The translations under genes and the position numbers were made by a program. A stretch of 64,000 bases of DNA, from contig JBMNVB010000008.1 in the NCBI GenBank assembly GCA_050946575.1, positions 1 to 64,000 of the forward strand, written 5' to 3'. A model generated the notes under the pieces. It was not told the origin of the DNA. It saw only the letters and a list, made by a program, of their open reading frames with translations, and did no database searches. Positions 36,609-44,361 of the stretch are shown one piece after another. This DNA comes from JALCRY01 sp050946575. GTDB lineage: Bacteria; Bacillota; Clostridia; Peptostreptococcales; Anaerovoracaceae. Within the stretch, counting starts at the first letter, position 1. Each line of letters opens with the position of its first letter.

Positions 36609-37943
36609 ATGGATGTTTTTGAGGAATACAAGAAGAAGCTGAAGACTCCGGACGAGGCGGTCAAAGTAGTGAAGGACGGAGACTGGGTGGATTATTCCCA
36701 CTGGGTCACCCGCCCGATCCTGCTCGATCAGGCTCTGGCGAGAAGGAAGGACGAGCTCAGCGAAGTATTCGTGCGGGGCGTCCAGATGCGAGGCCCGGTC
36801 GCGATCGCGGATGTGGATCCGGAGCGCGAACACTTCATCTACAACGAAGGGTACCTGTCAGGCGACGACAGACGCCGCGCCGAAAAGGCTCCGGTGTACT
36901 ACTGCCCGATGACGCTCCGCGATTATCCGAAATACTACCGTGAATTTCTTCACATCAATGTCGCGATGATGCAGGTGTCGCCTATGGACAGGCACGGTTT
37001 CTTCAGCCTTTCCGCGAGCGCCGGGATGGCCGGCGAAGTAGTGAAAAACGCCGATACGGTGATACTCGAGGTTAACGAGCATTTCCCGCGCATCCACGGC
37101 GGTCCGGACACTTTCATCCACATCTCGGACGCGGACATCGTCGTAGAAGGCCCGCACGAACCGTTCCCGGAAAAAAAGCCGGCCAGGATCACAGATGTTG
37201 ACAGAGCCATTGCCGGATACATCTTCCCGTACATCAGGAGCGGCGCTACGCTCCAGTTAGGCATCGGCGGCATCCCCGATGCAGTAGGCTCGCTTATTGC
37301 CAATTCTGATCTGAAAAACCTCGGTATGCATTCCGAATTATGCTCGGACGCATTCCTCGACATTCACAACGCCGGAAAACTGACGGGAAAATACAAGAAC
37401 GTCCTGCCGGGCAAAAACGTGCTCGCGCTGGCCGGAGGCTCAAGACAGCTGATGGAGTGGGTCGACGATAACCCGTCCATGGAAATAAATTCAGTGTCAT
37501 TCGTGAACGACCCGGCGGTCATGGGACAGATAGACAATTTCATTTCAATCAACAGCTGCCTGACTGTCGATCTTTACGGTCAGATCAATGCGGAGACAAC
37601 CGGGCTCAAACAGCTCGCCGGATCCGGCGGACAGCTCGACTTCGTGGAAGGCGCGGCACGATCGAAAGGAGGAGCGTCATTCGTCTGCCTCCCTTCGACA
37701 TTTACCGACAAACAGGGCGTTCGACACTCGAACATCCTGCCGCATTTCAACGGAGAGATCGCGACATGTCCGAGAAGCGTCTCGTTCTTCATCGCCACTG
37801 AATACGGAGCCGAATGCGTCATGGCGGCGACAGTATGGCAGCGGGCGGAAAAACTGATCTCACTCGCCCATCCGGACTTCAGAGAAGAACTGATCAGGGC
37901 AGCCGAAGACCAGGGAATCTGGCGGCGCTCGAACAAAAGATAA
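36609..37943 (+). CDS. Acetyl-CoA hydrolase/transferase family CoA-transferase
   Basis: 444-residue CoA-transferase of the butyryl-CoA:acetate / 4-hydroxybutyrate CoA-transferase type, moving CoA between acids. The glycine-rich GIGGIPDAVGSLI loop near 220 and LGMHSELCSDAF near 240, whose Glu is the expected catalytic residue, are intact. AAGGAG lies eight bases before ATG 36609. Downstream of dpaL-korDABC it could pass the acyl-CoA made by the oxidoreductase to acetate or another acid; the substrate pair is inferred. Its last ~320 bases plus terminator occur again, diverged, at 40077-40447. Confidence 0.9.
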   Translation: MDVFEEYKKKLKTPDEAVKVVKDGDWVDYSHWVTRPILLDQALARRKDELSEVFVRGVQMRGPVAIADVDPEREHFIYNEGYLSGDDRRRAEKAPVYYCPMTLRDYPKYYREFLHINVAMMQVSPMDRHGFFSLSASAGMAGEVVKNADTVILEVNEHFPRIHGGPDTFIHISDADIVVEGPHEPFPEKKPARITDVDRAIAGYIFPYIRSGATLQLGIGGIPDAVGSLIANSDLKNLGMHSELCSDAFLDIHNAGKLTGKYKNVLPGKNVLALAGGSRQLMEWVDDNPSMEINSVSFVNDPAVMGQIDNFISINSCLTVDLYGQINAETTGLKQLAGSGGQLDFVEGAARSKGGASFVCLPSTFTDKQGVRHSNILPHFNGEIATCPRSVSFFIATEYGAECVMAATVWQRAEKLISLAHPDFREELIRAAEDQGIWRRSNKR

Positions 37944-37954
37944 TCAGGATATGA

Positions 37955-37993
37955 AAAAACAGTTCATGGTCAGGCATGGACTGTTTTTCTTTT
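37955..37993 (+). terminator. Terminator of the CoA-transferase gene
   Basis: AAAAACAGTTCATG and CATGGACTGTTTTT form a 14-bp stem with one G-T pair and a six-base loop, ending in TTTTTCTTTT. A second copy is at 40407. Confidence 0.85.
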
Positions 37994-38207
37994 CTAAAAA
38001 TATCAACATATTTCCCGATAATAAGAAAATGTACATATAATATTTTTTATATCATCACATCGAGAGAGTTATTATCATAACAACATTCCCTTGCCGGTTT
38101 CATACAAACAGGTGTACATTCTCTCGTTTTCCATAAACGTCCAGACCATGCACCTGCGGCCTTACAAGACGTCAGGAACCATAGATACTCACCTCCAAAA
38201 CGACATG
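37994..38207. other. AT-rich intergenic stretch opening the island
   Basis: Base composition falls sharply here (runs such as TAATATTTTTTATATC). No gene, RNA or insertion-sequence end was recognised. Confidence 0.4.
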
Positions 38208-38234
38208 AAAAAAGCGCCTCGTCAGGAGACGCTT
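38208..38234 (-). terminator. Terminator of the TetR gene
   Basis: Minus strand AAGCGTCTC and GAGGCGCTT pair across CTGAC-like loop bases, followed by TTTTTT. Confidence 0.75.
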
Positions 38235-38239
38235 CAAAA

Positions 38240-38782
38240 TTATTGATATTGCTTTTCGACGATTCCATAAATGATATTGCCAAATTCTTCAGGCTTTTCA
38301 GGACATCCTGCTGAAAGCCACTCCTTTATGACTCCGATCACTCCGTGATAGTTGTATTGGTACGAGATGCGAAAGGTCTGCTCGTCATATGTTCCCCGTT
38401 TTATCAACAGCTGCTTCATTCGATCATACATGATATCGATAACCTTTTTAATATACTGGCTTTCCAGCCTTGATTCAAAGAATTCCCGGTAGAAGGACTG
38501 GTTTTCGTATATGATCTTCAGCAGCTTATAACGGTCGTTTTCGATGTCGCCATCTGCAAAAACACTTGATGTGAGTTCTTCTTCGAGCTGTTCATATAGG
38601 TCATAGATATCCCTATAGTTGCGATAGAAGGTCGCACGATTGATATCAGCCTTTTCACATATCTCCTTTACAGTGATTTGCGCAAGGTGTTTTTCCTTCA
38701 GTAGATCATAGAGTGCCTCTCTGATCACCATTCTTGTGTACAAGGTACGTCTGTCCATCTTTTTTCCTTCGTTCTGCGACAT
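38240..38782 (-). CDS. TetR/AcrR-family transcriptional regulator
   Basis: 180-residue repressor-type protein. The N-terminal helix-turn-helix is clear (ITVKEICEKADINRATFYRNY, residues 36-56 in part); the rest is helical. GGAGG lies five bases before ATG 38782. It diverges from the NAD-dependent reductase gene and most likely controls it and itself. Composition is AT-richer than the surrounding genome, and neither it nor its neighbours to 41515 contain the genome's abundant GCATTGAT octamer, in line with recent transfer. Confidence 0.88.
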   Translation of the reverse strand: MSQNEGKKMDRRTLYTRMVIREALYDLLKEKHLAQITVKEICEKADINRATFYRNYRDIYDLYEQLEEELTSSVFADGDIENDRYKLLKIIYENQSFYREFFESRLESQYIKKVIDIMYDRMKQLLIKRGTYDEQTFRISYQYNYHGVIGVIKEWLSAGCPEKPEEFGNIIYGIVEKQYQ

Positions 38783-38829
38783 TTTTACCTCCCATGTTGC
38801 GCATTTTTCATCTCAGATGTGATTGATGC

Positions 38830-38858
38830 TTGTATCCCTTCCGCTCACACATTATATT
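38830..38858 (+). promoter_or_regulatory. Promoter of the reductase gene
   Basis: TTGTAT (38830-38835), 17 bases, TATATT (38853-38858), in the TetR/reductase divergent gap where a TetR operator is expected. Confidence 0.55.
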
Positions 38859-38912
38859 AGACACAAGAAAGAAATGCAACACGTATTGCAGAAAATACAG
38901 GAGGCTAAAAAT

Positions 38913-39911
38913 ATGAGAAATGTATTAGTAACAGGCGGAACAGGATTCCTTGCAGGTTGGACGATTCGAAAACTTCTCGAACAGGGCTGTGACGTAAAGA
39001 CAACCGTTCGTTCCGAAAATAAAGAATCACAAGTGACAATAATGCTTCAGCACGAAGGAGTCGACACTTCTCGTCTTTCCTTTGCCATTGCAGATCTGAC
39101 TAAATCCGATGGCTGGGATGATGCAATGGAGGGAATCGATTATGTCCTTCACGTCGCTTCTCCCCTTGGCGGTAATAATCATGAAGATCCTTCCCTGATC
39201 CCAATTGCAAAGAACGGAGTAGAAAATGTTATCGGCGCAGCAATCAGGGCAGGAGTGAAGAAGGTTGTCATGACATCGAGCGAGGCTGCAAATTATCCTG
39301 ACAAAAAAGACCCGAATCCCGCAGTAAACGAGGACTTCTGGACGGACATGAACAACAAATGGATCACAAATTACCAGCGTTCTAAGGTCATTGCCGAGAA
39401 AACTGCATGGGAGATGATCGAAAATCAATCTGTTACGAAACTTGCAACAATTCTTCCCGGAGCTATTCTCGGTCCATATATGGATGGCAAGAGAAGCAGC
39501 ACCGATCAGATCTTTGAAATGCTTCTAAAGGGAACCCCGAGTCCGAACGTCGTTTATCCGGTCGGTGACGTACGCGATCTTGCGGAACTGCATATTCTTG
39601 CTATGAATTCCGACAATGCGGACGGTCAGCGTTTTATCGCCGAATCTGATGAAATGACCATGCCTGAGATGGCTCGGCTTCTGAAGAAAACGTACCCAGA
39701 CAAAAATATCAGCACCATGGTGATTCCCGATTTTGTCATTTCTATTATGGCCAAATTTCATGTTCCGATGAAAGTACTGAACACCATGATCGGACTCGAA
39801 TATCATCGGGATAATTCAAAGGCTCGGAGACTTCTCGGCTGGAATCCTCGTCCTGCACGTGAGACAGTGCTTGATACGGCGAACTATCTGATCAAGAACA
39901 GTAATGTGTAA
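38913..39911 (+). CDS. NAD-dependent epimerase/dehydratase family reductase
   Basis: 332-residue extended short-chain dehydrogenase resembling dihydroflavonol-4-reductase-like aldehyde reductases. The Rossmann motif VTGGTGFLAGW is at residues 6-16 and the catalytic Tyr-Lys pair is in NYQRSK near 155, with the Ser in MTSSEA near 118. ATG 38913 has AGGAGG eight bases upstream; an earlier in-frame start at 38823 lies in the promoter. Probably reduces an aldehyde or ketone in detoxification, controlled by the divergent TetR. AT-rich, likely acquired. Confidence 0.87.
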   Translation: MRNVLVTGGTGFLAGWTIRKLLEQGCDVKTTVRSENKESQVTIMLQHEGVDTSRLSFAIADLTKSDGWDDAMEGIDYVLHVASPLGGNNHEDPSLIPIAKNGVENVIGAAIRAGVKKVVMTSSEAANYPDKKDPNPAVNEDFWTDMNNKWITNYQRSKVIAEKTAWEMIENQSVTKLATILPGAILGPYMDGKRSSTDQIFEMLLKGTPSPNVVYPVGDVRDLAELHILAMNSDNADGQRFIAESDEMTMPEMARLLKKTYPDKNISTMVIPDFVISIMAKFHVPMKVLNTMIGLEYHRDNSKARRLLGWNPRPARETVLDTANYLIKNSNV

Positions 39912-39913
39912 TG

Positions 39914-40076
39914 TTATATAAGATCACCGTCCTTTGTCTCTGTAAATTCCACGTAGAGTCTTGCCGATTTTCTGTCCTCGACCGTCACCGGGCGCTTGCT
40001 GTCCCCGGCGGCTCCCGCTTCGATTAAGGTCGCCTTGTGCGCTCCGGCACCTGAGGCGAGGGAGACGATGCCGGCG
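39914..40076 (-). pseudogene. 3' fragment of an unidentified minus-strand gene
   Basis: A GC-rich stretch that reads without stops for about 54 codons in one minus-strand frame and ends at TAA (39916-39914), converging on the reductase stop. The readable part includes IVSLASGAGAHKATLIEAG and SARLYVEFTETKDGD. It begins abruptly where the truncated CoA-transferase copy starts (40077), with no start codon, so it looks like the tail of a gene cut by the rearrangement. I do not recognise the family. Confidence 0.45.
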
Positions 40077-40396
40077 CCGGCGGACAGCTCGACTTCGTGG
40101 AAGGTGCGGCACGATCGAAAGGAGGAGCGTCATTCGTCTGCCCCCCTTCGACATTTACCGACAAACAGGGCGTTCGGCACTCGAACATCCTGCCGCATTT
40201 CAACGGAGAGATCGCGACATGTCCGAGGAGCGTCCCGTTCTTCATCGCCACTGAATACGGAGCCGAATGCGTCATGGCCGCGACCGTATGGCAGCGGGCG
40301 GAAAAACTGATCTCGCTCGCCCATCCGGACTTCAGGGAAGAACTTATCAGGGCAGCCGAAGAACAGGGTATCTGGCGGCGCTTGAACAGGAGATAA
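40077..40396 (+). pseudogene. Truncated second CoA-transferase copy (3' end only)
   Basis: Matches 37624-37943 at about 95% by eye: the last ~105 residues of the CoA-transferase without the rest. Roughly three quarters of the coding differences are synonymous (for example GGC/GGT, CGA/CGG, TCA/TCG), so this copy evolved under selection before it was cut and is not a fresh duplication. The match continues through the terminator. No start or promoter is visible; a GTG or ATG inside could not make a working enzyme. Confidence 0.85.
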
Positions 40397-40406
40397 TCAG
40401 GATATT

Positions 40407-40447
40407 AAAAAACAGTTCATGGTCAGACATGGACTGTTTTTCTTTTT
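40407..40447 (+). terminator. Terminator copy after the truncated CoA-transferase
   Basis: AAAAACAGTTCATG and CATGGACTGTTTTT stem as at 37955, loop GTCAGA instead of GTCAGG, followed by TCTTTTTATTT. Confidence 0.8.
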
Positions 40448-40483
40448 ATTTACAGCATATTATCCGGTCTCAGAAAAATGCGG

Positions 40484-40954
40484 TTATCTTATTATATGAT
40501 CTACAATCTCTCCGATGATCATATTATGTGATTCTCCATAGATCATATCTGCAGGGTCATTATATTTTGCAGCAACATCATCAGGTTCCAGTTCTTTTTT
40601 CATTTGATCGATATAAATAATTCTGCATACATAGATTTCCCGTGCTTCCTTATATCCGATGCCGTGTTCGAGGAATTCCTCAGTTATCCCCGCCTCTTTC
40701 GCTTTATCTGTATCCCTTCCGGACTTGAATCCGTATATTTTATGGATGCCTTTCAGTTCATCAGGGAAAAAGGAAACTGTAAAATATTCACTTTCCTTTA
40801 CAAAATTCCACGTATATCTCTCCGGTTTGATAAATGCGAAATATACCGGTTTGCTCCAGATCATTCCCACGGCACCATACATGACAGTACAGCCATTATG
40901 ATGTTCTTTCGTTCCTGCCGTAAAGATCCCCATTTCTTTTCCTACCTTTGCCAT
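40484..40954 (-). CDS. Flavin reductase-like FMN-binding protein
   Basis: 156-residue protein with the split-barrel FMN-binding fold of flavin reductases (NGCTVMYGAVGMIWSKP near the N-terminus, SEYFTVSFF near 57). Such small clostridial proteins may reduce flavins or act in redox stress; the substrate is unknown. GGAGG is eight bases before ATG 40954. It follows a marR gene 81 bases away in the same direction, and both upstream regions contain the same 16-base motif, suggesting MarR control. Confidence 0.82.
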   Translation of the reverse strand: MAKVGKEMGIFTAGTKEHHNGCTVMYGAVGMIWSKPVYFAFIKPERYTWNFVKESEYFTVSFFPDELKGIHKIYGFKSGRDTDKAKEAGITEEFLEHGIGYKEAREIYVCRIIYIDQMKKELEPDDVAAKYNDPADMIYGESHNMIIGEIVDHIIR

Positions 40955-40971
40955 TTCAGCGCCCTCCTTTT

Positions 40972-40987
40972 TGGTGTATATGCATCA
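40972..40987. promoter_or_regulatory. Candidate MarR operator before the flavin reductase
   Basis: TGGTGTATATGCATCA; its reverse complement TGATGCATATACACCA matches the site at 41475 in 15 of 16 positions. Confidence 0.5.
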
Positions 40988-41035
40988 TTCGTTTATTTTT
41001 TTGCTGGCAGTATAATACTGTCAGCAGAGAAAACT

Positions 41036-41458
41036 TTATAAAGTCTGGAATAATTCCAATATGCTTTCCAGTTCTTTTACCTTACTATCTCCTATTTTAT
41101 CTTCAAACTCTTTCTGCGCCCTTTGCCACAGTTTTTCAGCATGATCACATGTTCGGACGCCTTCCTCTGTCAGATACAGGACACTGTTCCTGGCGGATTT
41201 CTCCTTACGGTCTTCTATATACCCTGCCTTCATCAGCGGCTTCAGACTCCGCGCGAGCGTCGAACGGTCCAGCTCTGCAGCATCGGAAAGCTCTCTGACA
41301 CTGCATCCCTCATTCTCCGCTATTTTATTCAGCAGAGAATACTGCCTGACAGTGACCCCCGAGGGAGACAGGATATTATCATAAAATCGGATCACGTTCC
41401 CTGCACTGCGCCGCATCTTTAAACAATGACATGTTGTATTATCGATTCTCTTGCCCAT
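41036..41458 (-). CDS. MarR-family transcriptional regulator
   Basis: 140-residue winged-helix regulator. The recognition region is CSVRELSDAAELDRSTLARSL (about 51-70 in part) with the wing at RKEKSARNSVLYLT. Two cysteines near the N-terminus (CHC, TTCHCLKM) could sense oxidants or metals. The start at 41458 (MGKRIDN) is preferred; the frame is open to 41515 through the operator. Likely autoregulated and controlling the downstream flavin reductase. AT-rich composition. Confidence 0.87.
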   Translation of the reverse strand: MGKRIDNTTCHCLKMRRSAGNVIRFYDNILSPSGVTVRQYSLLNKIAENEGCSVRELSDAAELDRSTLARSLKPLMKAGYIEDRKEKSARNSVLYLTEEGVRTCDHAEKLWQRAQKEFEDKIGDSKVKELESILELFQTL

Positions 41459-41474
41459 ATTTCGCCTGCCTTTT

Positions 41475-41490
41475 TGATGCATATACATCA
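41475..41490. promoter_or_regulatory. Candidate MarR operator before marR
   Basis: TGATGCATATACATCA, an imperfect palindrome (14 of 16 positions symmetric) just upstream of the chosen marR start, repeated before the flavin reductase gene. Confidence 0.5.
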
Positions 41491-41599
41491 TAACTCGAAA
41501 CGCCTTGTTTGTCAACAGTCATGATGCCGGCTCATGCCTCCTGTCCTGACGTTCTTCGCCGCACCGGCAGGCATTACACCGGGCGCAGTGAGATCATTC

Positions 41600-42334
41600 T
41601 CAGTTCACCGTCAGGATCCACATATCGCTCATCTGAGACGCCAGATCGTCTGCGTTCCAGAGCTTCCGGCTGCGCTTTCTGCTGTTCGGGTCATTTACAT
41701 GGATCCGTCCGCCGCGGCCAACATCTGCCAGCACGATGAAATGCCCTGAGCTCGTAAAGTCTCCCGGGCCCATCGAAGCGATAATGACGCCGCCGTTTTC
41801 AAGAGCGCTCATTATCGCATCCGCATCCGGCGCGCATTCGCGGCTCGAAAGTCCGAGCGACGCCGCCCCGTCCGTCATCAGGCTCCACGACGAGCCGACG
41901 CCCGGGACATAATAGCCCCTGTTTTCAGCCATGCGGGCCACCGTCAGCGGATCCTGACCGGCGCGGCCGGTAAGGCCGGTGTACGCCATCGAAAGACACG
42001 TCGGCCCGCAGCCCGTGAGCGCCATCATATCGTCGCCGTAAATATGATAGCCCCACCTTTTGTCCCATTGATACAGCCGCGGTACATCGCGAGGGTCCGA
42101 AGCAATGTCGCCGCTGATGTCGATCTCAAATTCCGTATCGTGATCTCTCTGATAATTCCTTGCGAAGAAAAATGTCTCGGGGTTTTTCCGGGCAAGTTCG
42201 ATCAGCGTATCCGGCGTCCCGTGCAGCCTGAGATCAGCCGCCTCCGCGAGCGGCAGCGCCGCCTTGAATATCAGCAGCAGCACCACCGCCAGTATCAGTA
42301 TTTTCCTGACGATTCCCTTTATTCTTCCCTTCAT
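41600..42334 (-). CDS. Secreted or membrane-anchored C39-like cysteine peptidase
   Basis: 244-residue protein with an N-terminal membrane segment or signal (ILILAVVLLLIFKAALPLAEA, residues 12-32 in part), then a C39_2-type papain-fold peptidase domain. Catalytic Cys is in TGCGPTCLSMAY near 107, His in SSGHFIVLADVG near 207, and the Asn/Asp in HVNDPNS. It acts outside the membrane. It follows the sensor kinase gene by about 120 bases on the same strand and may belong to that regulon. Substrate unknown. Confidence 0.85.
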   Translation of the reverse strand: MKGRIKGIVRKILILAVVLLLIFKAALPLAEAADLRLHGTPDTLIELARKNPETFFFARNYQRDHDTEFEIDISGDIASDPRDVPRLYQWDKRWGYHIYGDDMMALTGCGPTCLSMAYTGLTGRAGQDPLTVARMAENRGYYVPGVGSSWSLMTDGAASLGLSSRECAPDADAIMSALENGGVIIASMGPGDFTSSGHFIVLADVGRGGRIHVNDPNSRKRSRKLWNADDLASQMSDMWILTVN

Positions 42335-42452
42335 CGTCTGCCTCCTGTCCGCCCCCGTTCAGGGGTCGATCACAGGATAGCAGGCGGTCCGCCGGGATGT
42401 TTCAATTCTTCCTTATGGAAATCTTACGATTTTCTTACGATTTGCGAAAGGA

Positions 42453-43550
42453 TCACCCCTCGGCCCGCATCGGGAGCCGGATGGTGAATATCACCATGCC
42501 GCCGCGGCTGTCAGCATTGATCGTCCCGCCGTGCGCCTCTACGATTTCCCTTGAAACAGCAAGGCCGAGGCCGGCGCCGCCGGATCCCGTGCCTCTCGAT
42601 TCATCAATGCGGTAGAACTGTTCAAAGAGGTGTTCGAGTTTGTCTTTCGGGATATCGCCGCGGTTCGACATCCTGACCAGAGCCTCGTCTCCCTCCTTCT
42701 TCATTGCAAGCCCGATGGAAGTCCCGGATCCGGCATAGCTGACCGCGTTGCGCAGAAGATTTTCGAAGACGCGCTCCATCTTGTCCGCGTCAAAACAGAA
42801 AACGACGTCGGGCTCGATCCCGGCCTGCCACTCAAGCCCCTGCTCCGCGAGTACGGGCGTTGATTCGGAAACGAACTGCTCCAGCATAAGGCTTAAAGAA
42901 CGCGGCTGCAGATCGAGGCGTATCGCCGTCAGGGACAGCCGTGTAATGTCGAAAAATTCATTGATCAGATCCTCAAGGCGCCGCGCCTTGTCCAGGGCGA
43001 TGCCCGTGTATTTCGCGCGCTGCTCCGCGGTGAGACCGGGGTCTTCGGAAAGGAGCTGCAGGTAGCCGGTCACGCTTGTGAGCGGCGTCTTCAGATCGTG
43101 TGCGAGGTACATGATCAGATCGTTTTTTCGCTGCTCCTGCATTGCCGCATAGCGCTCGCCGCGAAGCGCCGCCTCGCGTATCTCGTTCATCCGGTCCTCC
43201 GCGTTCTTTAGCGGTGCGGACAGCCGGACCGGCTCATCACGGTGAAGCAGCATTGATTCGGACGCCTGCGTCAATTCGTCGAGATAACGGAGCGGCCGCC
43301 TGAAAAAGCGGGCCGTATACGCTGTCCAGATGATGAAAGGCAGCACAAAGCAGATCAGCATTGCCAGCAGTTCATTCTGCATGAACGAGCCTTCCGGATA
43401 AAGCGGATAGATCGCGTCATTATAGAAGACGGCCCATATTATCATCAGGATGATAAAAATCGGGATCCTCCGCTTATACCTCCGGTTCAGCTGCCGGCCC
43501 AGCTCTTCGTTTATAGGATATTCTCTGCGCGCCCCGTCTGATCTACTCAA
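42453..43550 (-). CDS. Two-component sensor histidine kinase
   Basis: 365-residue membrane kinase: two N-terminal membrane segments (about 32-50 and 60-82), then DHp domain with HDLKTPLTSV near 158 and catalytic domain with ENLLRNAVSYAG near 265 and GAGLGLAVSREI near 330. The extracellular loop is only a few residues, so it senses within or near the membrane. Start is TTG 43550 overlapping the response-regulator stop. Resembles VanS-like kinases. Confidence 0.92.
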   Translation of the reverse strand: MSRSDGARREYPINEELGRQLNRRYKRRIPIFIILMIIWAVFYNDAIYPLYPEGSFMQNELLAMLICFVLPFIIWTAYTARFFRRPLRYLDELTQASESMLLHRDEPVRLSAPLKNAEDRMNEIREAALRGERYAAMQEQRKNDLIMYLAHDLKTPLTSVTGYLQLLSEDPGLTAEQRAKYTGIALDKARRLEDLINEFFDITRLSLTAIRLDLQPRSLSLMLEQFVSESTPVLAEQGLEWQAGIEPDVVFCFDADKMERVFENLLRNAVSYAGSGTSIGLAMKKEGDEALVRMSNRGDIPKDKLEHLFEQFYRIDESRGTGSGGAGLGLAVSREIVEAHGGTINADSRGGMVIFTIRLPMRAEG

Positions 43551-44256
43551 TGGTATACCCCACTCCCCATACAGTTTTTATATACTCCGGCCGGCGCGAC
43601 GGCTCGTGCATCTTCGTCCGCAGCCTCGCGATATGAGCCATTACTGTATTGCTGCTCTCGTAATATTTTTCGCCCCACACATGCTCGAACAGGTCTTCCG
43701 ACGAAACGACCTTTCCCTGATTTTTGCAGAGATAAAGCAGGATCCGGAATTCTGTGGGCGTGAGGCTGAGAGTCTCCCCGTTCAGCGTGCATTTGTGAGA
43801 CAGCTCGTCGACAGACAGTCCGCGGATAACGATCTTGCCATCATCAATGCGGTCTCCGGCGCGGTTGTACTTCACGTTCCGGCGGATCTGCGTCTTTACG
43901 CGCGCGACAAGCTCCAGCGGATTGAACGGCTTTGTGATATAGTCGTCCGCGCCGAGCGAAAGTCCCGTCAGCTTGTCTACGTCCTGCACTTTCGCCGTAA
44001 GCATGATAACCGGGAAGAACCACTTCCTGCGGATCTCCCTCAGCAATGCGAAGCCGTCCATATCCGGCATCATGACATCGAGGATCGCAAGTTCCACCTC
44101 CTGCTGCTCCATCGATTCAAGCGCATCCTCCGCGCCTGTGCAGGTCGTGACCTCGAATCCCTCGTTCTCCAGATAGATCGCGATCAGATCGCGTATCTCC
44201 TTTTCATCATCTACAATAAGAATCGTGACGGATCTCCTTCCTCTCTCAGACAACAA
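43543..44256 (-). CDS. OmpR-family response regulator
   Basis: Receiver domain (about 12-125) with VDDEKE and phosphorylatable Asp in ILDVMMPDMDG, then a winged-helix DNA-binding domain with HIARLRTKM near the end; VanR-like. The start is unclear. TTG 44256 gives 237 residues but lacks an SD, while a strong GGAAGGAG (44241-44234) sits just before ILIVDDEKE with only ACG (44226) or ATT (44223) at proper spacing. The next gene is the partner kinase, overlapping by eight bases. Confidence 0.9.
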   Translation of the reverse strand: MLSERGRRSVTILIVDDEKEIRDLIAIYLENEGFEVTTCTGAEDALESMEQQEVELAILDVMMPDMDGFALLREIRRKWFFPVIMLTAKVQDVDKLTGLSLGADDYITKPFNPLELVARVKTQIRRNVKYNRAGDRIDDGKIVIRGLSVDELSHKCTLNGETLSLTPTEFRILLYLCKNQGKVVSSEDLFEHVWGEKYYESSNTVMAHIARLRTKMHEPSRRPEYIKTVWGVGYTIE

Positions 44257-44305
44257 GTCTTTTCAATTCTATCACAAAAGCACGGCATCACAAACTTCGT
44301 GCATC

Positions 44306-44336
44306 AAAAAGGCTGCCGCGCAAATGCGCAGCAGCC
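44306..44336 (-). terminator. Terminator of the flavodiiron operon
   Basis: Minus strand GGCTGCTGCGC and GCGCGGCAGCC form an 11-bp stem around ATTT, followed by TTTTT. Confidence 0.85.
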
Positions 44337-44361
44337 CCTCCGGTATATTGCATTGAGGACA

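Noticed and set aside
39924..40154. 76-codon minus-strand Arg-rich frame
   Set aside because: It crosses the junction between the gene tail and the CoA-transferase copy in a frame different from both remnants.
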